Assembly: GCA_023266955.1 (NCBI GenBank)
Contig: JAHFOH010000022.1
Span: 2,113 to 7,403, forward strand
Length of the DNA stretch: 5,291 nucleotides
From: Nitrososphaerota archaeon
GTDB lineage: Archaea > Thermoproteota > Nitrososphaeria > Nitrososphaerales > JAHFOH01
Reading direction: 5' to 3'
Of the stretch, positions 1-5,291 are shown in pieces. Each line of letters opens with the position of its first letter. Position 1 is the first letter of the stretch. Both the position numbers and the translations under genes were made by a program. Under the pieces are notes generated by a model that had not been told where the DNA came from, searched no databases, and saw only the letters and a list, made by a program, of their open reading frames with translations.

Positions 1-1140
1 GAGCACTCGTCTAAAAAGGGTTTTTGCGGCTTCGAGTCTGTACTCGCCCGACGCGCGGAAGTCGCTCTTTACTCTGAGTTCGCTGGATAACGTTTGAACG
101 CCTTCCTCAATCGCTTCCTCATCCAACTTCCTCCCAGTCAATTTCAGCTCAGTCACTTTCGCCCTCTCAGGAATTTTCCCCTTGAGCCTATTCAGGCCGA
201 CACGAATATTCCTTACCCTCTTCGTATCTGGATCAAGCTGCAGAAAGACTGCTATGTTGACTAGGGCGAGGATTAGACTTTTCCTCCAACCAACCTTATC
301 GTACGCACATGCCTCATCCTCTCTTAACTCGTCGAAGAATACCTCAGTAAGTATCTCTCCAGGCTCAAGGTCTATACTCCTCTTATCCAGGATGAAGTCT
401 TCAAGGATTGAGATTCTTTCCCCTCTGAGGCTCTTCAAACGCACCTTAGCGTCGAGCACTAAAAAGACTGGTAGCAGATCTTCAGCTGACGAAGCAGCGC
501 ATATGTTACCTCCGACTGTAGCGAGATTTAGAATATTTGGAGCCCCGAATTTATTGGCAACCTGTTGAAAAACAGGGTATTTGGAACTTAACAGCGGATT
601 TTCAACTAGCTCTGTCACAGTGGTTAAGGCCCCAATCCTAATTCTCCCCTCCTCATTCCTTATGTAGCTCCATTCATGAAACCCAGAGATGTCGACTAAC
701 GTTTTCGTCTTCTCCTGCCCTCGCCTAATTCTGTTGATTAGGTCGCTTCCATGAGCGATAATGGTAGTACCTTGCCCATTTCTGTTCAAGAATCTGAGTA
801 GCTCAGTCAAATCCTTGGGGACGAAGAGATCGAATTTGAAGATTCCCTCTCGCTCTCCACCGTAGCCCCCGCCTATGGGCGGAATCAGGAGCAGGAGATC
901 TCCCTCTTTCAGCTCTGCGAGGAAACTCAAAGGATTAGGCACATGTTTATTGTTGAGGTAAACCTGCAGATAGTTCCTTAGCCTGCCACTTTCATCGAAG
1001 ACAAGGTCCTTCAGCTGGCCTCCATGCTTCAGCACCAAAGCCTGTAAAGCTGATGGCACCGATGAAGCCTCTACCTGAGTCTCGCTCACTCCTGCAGCTA
1101 GACGAAGCTCTTGAAAGAGTCGAACTTTGACTGTTGGCAA
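1..1140 (-). CDS. MoaD/ThiS-like domain fused to FAD-binding medium subunit of a molybdenum hydroxylase (C-terminus cut by window edge)
   Basis: The reading frame is open from the TTG at 1138-1140 to base 1, giving 380 visible codons and no stop. Residues 1-92 look like a complete MoaD sulfur carrier: a VKVRLFQELR first strand, a helix around 33-45, LVFDESGRLRNYLQVYLNN at about 46-64, and LKEGDLLLLIPPIGGG ending at 92. Residues ~101-380 are the FAD-binding subunit of xanthine/CO dehydrogenase-type enzymes: AHGSDL at 129-134 (the usual AGGTDL FAD loop), IGALTT at 169-174, ATVGGN at 207-212 (second FAD loop), then the flavoprotein C-terminal domain with EYRLEAAKTLFRRVL at the edge. Typical medium subunits are about 290 aa, so only a few residues should be missing. 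Its expected role is passing electrons from the Fe-S subunit via FAD to an acceptor in the cytoplasm. The upstream in-frame stop is at 1177-1179 and TTG is the first start codon after it. The FAD loop has His-Gly-Ser in place of Gly-Gly-Thr. The family call is firm; the fused MoaD role is inference. Confidence 0.93.
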   Translation of the reverse strand, partial: MPTVKVRLFQELRLAAGVSETQVEASSVPSALQALVLKHGGQLKDLVFDESGRLRNYLQVYLNNKHVPNPLSFLAELKEGDLLLLIPPIGGGYGGEREGIFKFDLFVPKDLTELLRFLNRNGQGTTIIAHGSDLINRIRRGQEKTKTLVDISGFHEWSYIRNEEGRIRIGALTTVTELVENPLLSSKYPVFQQVANKFGAPNILNLATVGGNICAASSAEDLLPVFLVLDAKVRLKSLRGERISILEDFILDKRSIDLEPGEILTEVFFDELREDEACAYDKVGWRKSLILALVNIAVFLQLDPDTKRVRNIRVGLNRLKGKIPERAKVTELKLTGRKLDEEAIEEGVQTLSSELRVKSDFRASGEYRLEAAKTLFRRVL

Positions 1141-1147
1141 AGCAGTT

Positions 1148-1152
1148 ACCTC
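1148..1152 (-). promoter_or_regulatory. Shine-Dalgarno GAGGT for the MoaD-FAD fusion gene
   Basis: On the minus strand GAGGT lies 7 nt before the TTG at 1138-1140, inside the 28-nt gap after the large-subunit stop. It is complementary to the archaeal 16S 3' end and decides the start: no ATG, GTG or other TTG exists in frame between the upstream stop (1177-1179) and this codon. The MoaD fold also begins immediately after it. Confidence 0.75.
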
Positions 1153-1168
1153 AAGGAGATTTTCTGAC

Positions 1169-3496
1169 TTATCGTCTCAACAGATTCCAGAGCTTTTCAC
1201 CATTCATACCGGTTTCGGTGACAAACCTTCCCGTTGGTCCAAGAGCGTCAGCGATTGCATTCGCGATCGCTGCTGGTGGACCGATAGCGCCGCCTTCACC
1301 TATACCCTTTATCCCGAGCGGATTGAAGGGAGAAGGAGTATCCAAATGCTCTATGACCATGGATGGAAGGTCCATCGAAGTCGGAATCAGATAGTCAATC
1401 AAGGTTGGCGTAAGGAGGCTTCCATCCTTATTGTAAACTAGCTCTTCGAAGAGTGCTCCAGCAACTCCTTGAGCTACACCACCATGAACTTGCCCTTCCA
1501 CAAGCATGGGATTAATGACTGTCCCAGCATCGTGAACAATAGCATACCCGAGAATATTGACTTTACCGACCTCAACGTCAACCTCAACAGTGGCTATGTG
1601 AGCCGCGTAGGAGGCGGTAATCTCCGGCGGGTCGTAAAATGAACCAGCCTCAAGACCGGGTTCCATTCCCTCAGGCAGATCATGTCCAGTGTAGGCCAAC
1701 TTTACCACATCCGTCAGACTCATGGTTTGGTCCGTTCGTGCTCTTACATGAAAGAGGCCTTCATCAAACTCGACTTCATCCACCCCAACGCCAAAGTGGT
1801 GCGCTACTATCCCACTCATTTTCTCCTTTAGCTTCCGAGTATTCATCAAAACTGATGCAGCTCCTAATGCAGCGCCCCTACTTCCCCAAGTTCCAAAACC
1901 ATAAGGCACCATTTCTGTATCTCCGTGGATGACGGTGACATCGTCAACATCAACACCAAGCTCGTCGGCACATACTTGGGCTAAAGTGGTGGCGGTACCT
2001 TGCCCTTGTGGTGATAGCCCGGAGAGAACAACTATCTTGCCAGAAGGGTCTATCCTCAGGGTGCAGTATTCGTGTCCACTGTAGTACTTTATTCCTCTGC
2101 CACCAAATAGTCTGGAGGGGCCTAGACCACCGGTTTCAACGTAGAAGGAGATTCCTAAACCAATCTTTCTACCTGCTTCCCTTAGCTTGGCTTGTTCCAT
2201 GCGGAACTTTTCGTAGTTGACTAACTTCAGAGCTTTCCTGAGGCACTCGTCATATCTTCCACTGTCATAGGTGAGTCCGAAGGCAGTGGTGTATGGAAAT
2301 TCTTTGGATTGAATAAAATTTCTGAGTCTAATTTCTGCCGAGTCAAGGCCCATTTCATTGGCAACTAGATCTAACACCCTTTCTAGAACAAACGTAGATT
2401 TTGGTTGACCGAATCCGCGATATGCGCCAGCAGGAGTCTTGTTGGTCACGATACAACTCAGCTCCACTAGGCAGTTTCGAATTCTGTAAGGCCCAGTCAT
2501 CGTAGCGGCAGTAACTTGTTGGGCACCTATGCTCATTACGTGATAGGCGCCTATGTCGGCAAGAATTCTGTCCTTAAGTCCTAGGATTACACCATCCTTT
2601 CTCACAGCGATTTCTACAAAATGAATCTGCTCTCTAGCGTGGGAAGTGGCTACTATGTCTTCAGATCTGGTGGCAAACCACTTTACTGGACGACCTAGCT
2701 TGATAGCCAGGTAGGGAACGAGTACCTCTTCCGGATAGATGTCTTGCTTACTTCCGAACCCACCTCCCACATCGGGAGCTATCACTCTGATCTTGTTCTC
2801 CGGGATGCTTAGTGTTTCAGATAGGACGGTCCTAAGAACATGCGGCCATTGGGTTGAGGACCAAACTGTAAGGTACGAGTTTCCTGGATCGTAGGATGCT
2901 ACCACGCCTCGGGGCTCAATAGGAGCCCCGTATTGTCGCTGTACCCTTAGCTTTTCTGAAAAAAGGAAATCAGCTTCTCTGAAGGCTTTTTCGACATCGC
3001 CAGCCTCCTCCTTCATGGAATACGCTACATTGTCTCCCCATTCGTTGAACAGTATTGGAGCATCCTCCCTGATGGCGTCTTCTACGTTCGTAACTGGCGG
3101 CAGAACATCATAATCCACGGACACTAGCTCTGACACGTCCTCAGCTTCATATTTCGAAGAGCTGACTAGAGCTGCTACTGCATGGCCGACGTAGAGGACC
3201 TTATCTATCGCAAGCGGGAATATTTGCCGCTTCTTTACGCCGGGCGGAGTAACGAAAAGCGGAATTGGCTTAACTGATTTAGCAAGATCACGCCCTGAGA
3301 CCGCTGCAAGTATCCTTTCCCGCTCCGCAGCTTGAAACTCTATCTTCTTGATTATGGCATGAGCATAGGGGCTCCTCACCAGGGAAAGATAGGCTGTGCC
3401 ACTTGGGGTGATGTCATCTACGTATGAAGTTGAGCCGGTTAGTACCTTTGGATCTTCAACCCTCTTGATGCTGGCGCCTATGTATCGCCTCCCCAA
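1169..3496 (-). CDS. Molybdopterin-binding large subunit of a xanthine dehydrogenase/aldehyde oxidase-family hydroxylase
   Basis: A complete 775-aa protein, the usual length for a stand-alone large (CoxL/CutA-like) subunit. It binds the molybdenum cofactor and hydroxylates a carbon centre with water as oxygen donor; the substrate is unknown. Domains in order: hammerhead domain at ~15-125 opening with IKRVEDPKVLTG; MoCo domain 1 with EPRG at 194-197, GGGFGSK at 244-250 and AYRGFGQP at 358-365; MoCo domain 2 with SPQGQGT at 495-501, WGSRGAALG at 537-545, HDAGTVINP at 655-663 and GIGEGG at 731-736. Glu734 in that last motif aligns with the catalytic glutamate of the family. The form I CO dehydrogenase loop (AYxCSFR) is absent, so this is not a form I CO dehydrogenase. 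The TTG start is preceded in frame by a stop at 3503-3505, has no Shine-Dalgarno, and preserves the family N-terminus (RRYIGASIKRVEDP). No internal start follows before the conserved region. It is probably the first gene of an operon with the fusion gene downstream. Confidence 0.95.
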   Translation of the reverse strand: MGRRYIGASIKRVEDPKVLTGSTSYVDDITPSGTAYLSLVRSPYAHAIIKKIEFQAAERERILAAVSGRDLAKSVKPIPLFVTPPGVKKRQIFPLAIDKVLYVGHAVAALVSSSKYEAEDVSELVSVDYDVLPPVTNVEDAIREDAPILFNEWGDNVAYSMKEEAGDVEKAFREADFLFSEKLRVQRQYGAPIEPRGVVASYDPGNSYLTVWSSTQWPHVLRTVLSETLSIPENKIRVIAPDVGGGFGSKQDIYPEEVLVPYLAIKLGRPVKWFATRSEDIVATSHAREQIHFVEIAVRKDGVILGLKDRILADIGAYHVMSIGAQQVTAATMTGPYRIRNCLVELSCIVTNKTPAGAYRGFGQPKSTFVLERVLDLVANEMGLDSAEIRLRNFIQSKEFPYTTAFGLTYDSGRYDECLRKALKLVNYEKFRMEQAKLREAGRKIGLGISFYVETGGLGPSRLFGGRGIKYYSGHEYCTLRIDPSGKIVVLSGLSPQGQGTATTLAQVCADELGVDVDDVTVIHGDTEMVPYGFGTWGSRGAALGAASVLMNTRKLKEKMSGIVAHHFGVGVDEVEFDEGLFHVRARTDQTMSLTDVVKLAYTGHDLPEGMEPGLEAGSFYDPPEITASYAAHIATVEVDVEVGKVNILGYAIVHDAGTVINPMLVEGQVHGGVAQGVAGALFEELVYNKDGSLLTPTLIDYLIPTSMDLPSMVIEHLDTPSPFNPLGIKGIGEGGAIGPPAAIANAIADALGPTGRFVTETGMNGEKLWNLLRR

Positions 3497-3511
3497 GTTT
3501 TCTTAGTGAAT

Positions 3512-3525
3512 GCGTTTGAAAACGC
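3512..3525. repeat. Perfect 14-bp palindrome, candidate operator
   Basis: GCGTTT-GA-AAACGC is an exact inverted repeat with 6-bp arms and a 2-bp centre. It abuts the TATA-like box (3525-3531) on the downstream side and sits 15 bp upstream of the large-subunit start codon. A regulator bound here would block transcription-factor or polymerase loading. The position fits a repressor operator, but no regulator gene is visible in the window, so its function is inferred. Confidence 0.4.
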
Positions 3526-3540
3526 CATAAATCCTTTGTT
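3525..3540 (-). promoter_or_regulatory. Candidate archaeal promoter (BRE/TATA) for the hydroxylase operon
   Basis: On the minus strand the purine-rich AACAAAGGA (3532-3540, BRE-like) is followed by TTTATGG (3525-3531, TATA-like). The TATA-like box ends 28 nt before the TTG at 3494-3496, which is where a box should be if transcription starts at or next to the start codon. This agrees with the lack of a Shine-Dalgarno and suggests a leaderless mRNA. A second AT-rich stretch, ATATTTAA (3539-3546), is a weaker alternative. The rest of the 218-bp intergenic region holds no gene or RNA I can recognise. Confidence 0.45.
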
Positions 3541-3635
3541 AAATATTCGGAGGAATCCAGTCGTTCTGTTAGTCAGGAAATGCCGCTTCTGAACGATTTT
3601 TGGTAAACGGGATAGACAATCTATTTCCACTCGTA

Positions 3636-3652
3636 AGGGTTTTGAAAACTCT
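3636..3652. repeat. Second, related near-palindrome in the same intergenic region
   Basis: A 17-bp near-palindrome centred on 3644, with core GTTTTGAAAAC (3639-3649) and flanks that pair except for one G-T position. It shares the 9-mer TTTGAAAAC with the promoter-proximal palindrome; the two copies start at 3515 and 3641, 126 bp apart. It may be an auxiliary operator. AT-rich palindromes of this size also occur by chance, so confidence is low. Confidence 0.25.
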
Positions 3653-3714
3653 GAAGTTCCCGATCTAAGTAGATACGCTGGCTCGGCTGCTCTCTAACTA
3701 AGGGAAGAAACACT

Positions 3715-5291
3715 TCACAGTGCCAATAGAACGTTACCAACCAGAGCGATTCCAGAAATTAGCAGCACACCAACGCCGCCTTTCTTGGCAACTGACAAAG
3801 TCCGATCTAAGGTTCGTGAAAAAGTTTCGATAACACTCTCACTCATAGTAGATACAGTGGAATACGCTAGTTTTATCTCAACCCTGGCATCACTGAGTTT
3901 TTCGATAGCCTTGGTCGTAAGCAGTCTAACTTTGCGCTCGATCTCCTGGAACTCTGTTAACTGACCTAGCGCAATGTAGCCCTTCCCACCCAGTGTTCTA
4001 GCAGCAGTGAAATGTGTGTCGGAGGTGCAGATCTCGAGGACGGATACTCCGTCCTGCGCCAAACTAGCCATCAGCCTTTCTCTGAGATGCGTAACTGCGT
4101 TGTTGGCATCAAAGCTCACCATTCCCCACCGACCGCCTACAGAGGAAATTACCAGCACCCCCACTCCACCCGGCGCAACATCCGCCCCAAACTTCAGACC
4201 CAGCTCGGAGCTGTGAGCAAAACCTGCGGAGAAAGGCGATGGACCGAACGATCTTAACTTCTCCAGCACGGAACGACTTGCATCAACCACTTCCTTAGAT
4301 TCCTCAGTCGAGGGTGGCGACCCTTCAGAGTTGTGTGAATCAACAACAATCGTGTGCTTCCAACCAAATTCCGCTCCCCCCTTTGCCATTGCCTCTCTCA
4401 CTTCTTCGGGAAAATCTTCCATGCCATGGGGGGAGAGAGTAACGGTTAGGAGTGCCACTGAGCCTAGTCCTATACCATTTACAGTGGCCTTACCTACGGT
4501 GACAGTGACGGGACCAACGAATTTTTCATCCCGCTCAATAAGGTCAGCCGAACCTAAGGACTGGATGTAACTTGTGACCTGCCTCTTCGAAGGGAGATTT
4601 CCCGCATGACCTGAAATGCCATGCATAACAAGCGTCGTTTCTCCAACCTGAGAGAAGTGCTGTTGAAGGTCGTACGGTAGGTTACTACTTCCGACAGGAT
4701 AAAAGGGACCAGGATGCACCTCAGGGACTACAACCTCGCATTTGCCATTTGCCGTCTCAAGCTGGAGGAGATACGTTCTTACTGTCGTGCTAGAACCAAA
4801 TTTCTCCAGATCATCCTCCAACTCTGAAGATTCACCCTCGGCCCATGCCAGCAGGAAATGTTTGAGCAGTTTAAGAGGAGACGCCCTGAGAGATTCAGAC
4901 CCAGACCTCTCTATTGATGTGACATAGAGGATAACCGCTGCTATAGAAGCTAAGCCGCCCACCCAAGGAGCTGGCGAGGACGTAAAGCTTGAGGCCAGTC
5001 TACCCGTCGGGACTATCGCAAAGCCAAGGACTAGTGGTTGGAGGCCTGCAATGGGCAATGTAGACGAAAAGCTGTCCGAGAAAACTGACCTTACCACAAA
5101 TATACGGAAGGCGATTGCTAGAAGTATGCCCAAGACTAGAAAAGAGAAGAATGCTTCCCTGGAAGCTCGGAGAAACCATAAAATTAGTCCCAGTGTCGAA
5201 CACGCTAGCCAAGTGCCGTTTGAGAGAGCTGATACAGCACAAATACGTCTGAATGTGGCAAGTTTATTCGAGCTCAGCAGGCGTCGCTCAA
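3715..5291 (-). CDS. DUF2070 family archaeal integral membrane protein (N-terminus cut by window edge)
   Basis: The frame is open from the TGA at 3715-3717 to the window end, showing 524 residues. A TTG at 5131-5133 could be read as a start, but the frame continues upstream for 52 more hydrophobic-rich codons, so the true start lies beyond 5291. Numbered from the edge, hydrophobic segments lie at about 20-41, 46-70, 76-98 and 107-125. A large soluble region follows, then a C-terminal membrane segment at about 504-524. The soluble part carries family-like motifs: HPGPFYPVGSSNLP (192-205), HGISGH (223-228), DSHN (317-320) and DTHF (424-427). I recognise this as DUF2070, an archaeal family of unknown function. 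The clustered His/Asp residues suggest a metal site or hydrolase-like centre, which is inference. The sequence is 218 bp from the hydroxylase operon, which appears to have its own promoter, so a functional link is not shown. Confidence 0.85.
   Translation of the reverse strand, partial: ERRLLSSNKLATFRRICAVSALSNGTWLACSTLGLILWFLRASREAFFSFLVLGILLAIAFRIFVVRSVFSDSFSSTLPIAGLQPLVLGFAIVPTGRLASSFTSSPAPWVGGLASIAAVILYVTSIERSGSESLRASPLKLLKHFLLAWAEGESSELEDDLEKFGSSTTVRTYLLQLETANGKCEVVVPEVHPGPFYPVGSSNLPYDLQQHFSQVGETTLVMHGISGHAGNLPSKRQVTSYIQSLGSADLIERDEKFVGPVTVTVGKATVNGIGLGSVALLTVTLSPHGMEDFPEEVREAMAKGGAEFGWKHTIVVDSHNSEGSPPSTEESKEVVDASRSVLEKLRSFGPSPFSAGFAHSSELGLKFGADVAPGGVGVLVISSVGGRWGMVSFDANNAVTHLRERLMASLAQDGVSVLEICTSDTHFTAARTLGGKGYIALGQLTEFQEIERKVRLLTTKAIEKLSDARVEIKLAYSTVSTMSESVIETFSRTLDRTLSVAKKGGVGVLLISGIALVGNVLLAL

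Noticed and set aside
182..568. Plus-strand open frame of 128 codons
   Set aside because: It lies entirely opposite the FAD-binding domain, whose motifs are clear on the minus strand. The translated sequence is Ser/Arg-rich and resembles no family I know.
1127..2220. Several plus-strand open frames of 70-104 codons
   Set aside because: They are antisense to the molybdopterin subunit, or to the junction before the fusion gene, and lack recognisable domains.
3557..3591. Inverted repeat TCGTTC...GAACGA followed by TTTTT on the plus strand, like a terminator
   Set aside because: The 6-bp arms are separated by about 24 nt and no plus-strand gene ends here.
3700..3712. Pyrimidine tract TGTTTCTTCCCTT on the minus strand just after the DUF2070 stop
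   Set aside because: It could serve as an archaeal T-rich terminator, but the T runs are short and broken by C, too weak to annotate.
3497..3714. Possible tRNA or small RNA gene in the intergenic region
   Set aside because: I found no T-loop GTTC-type motif paired with a plausible cloverleaf and no box C/D or riboswitch-like pattern on either strand.
4007..4927. Plus-strand open frames of 61-81 codons
   Set aside because: They are antisense to the DUF2070 gene, with low-complexity Ser/Pro/Thr-rich translations typical of shadows.
5131..5133. TTG as the start of the DUF2070 gene
   Set aside because: The frame stays open through 5289 and encodes further membrane-like sequence, and the protein from this TTG would be short for the family.
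5000..5242. Minus-strand 80-codon frame overlapping the DUF2070 N-terminal region
   Set aside because: It is in a different frame from the hydrophobic DUF2070 segments, which continue unbroken to the window edge.

Overview
The window most likely comes from an archaeon. The main evidence is the gene at 3715-5291, which matches DUF2070, a membrane-protein family known from Archaea. Gene starts also look archaeal: TTG start codons, a first gene with a TATA-like box about 30 nt upstream of its start codon and no Shine-Dalgarno (a leaderless pattern), and a second gene with a clear GAGGT Shine-Dalgarno. I infer an uncultivated member of the Thermoproteota/Bathyarchaeia/Nitrososphaeria breadth, but the sequence does not settle the phylum.

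All three genes lie on the minus strand, so the window reads right to left. From 5291 to 3715 is a DUF2070 integral membrane protein whose N-terminus is cut by the window edge. From 3714 to 3497 is a 218-bp intergenic region with a TATA-like element, a perfect 14-bp palindrome and a second related palindrome. From 3496 to 1169 is a complete molybdenum-cofactor subunit (775 aa) of a xanthine dehydrogenase/aldehyde oxidase-family hydroxylase. After a 28-nt gap, 1140 to 1 encodes the FAD-binding medium subunit, cut only near its C-terminus. The right-hand stop of the large subunit and the Shine-Dalgarno of the next gene leave no room for anything else, so these two form an operon. The [2Fe-2S] small subunit expected for this enzyme class is not visible and would have to lie beyond base 1 or elsewhere.

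The standout is the architecture of the medium subunit. Its first ~92 residues are a full MoaD/ThiS-type ubiquitin-fold sulfur-carrier domain ending in the diagnostic Pro-Pro-Ile-Gly-Gly-Gly. It runs straight, through an ~8-residue linker, into a canonical CoxM-type FAD-binding subunit. No start codon in that frame could initiate the FAD domain separately. A sulfur carrier for molybdopterin synthesis is thus translated as one chain with a subunit of a molybdopterin enzyme, and its functional Gly-Gly tail is buried inside the chain. This suggests either proteolytic release of a dedicated MoaD, or an exapted MoaD fold acting as an assembly or cofactor-insertion domain.
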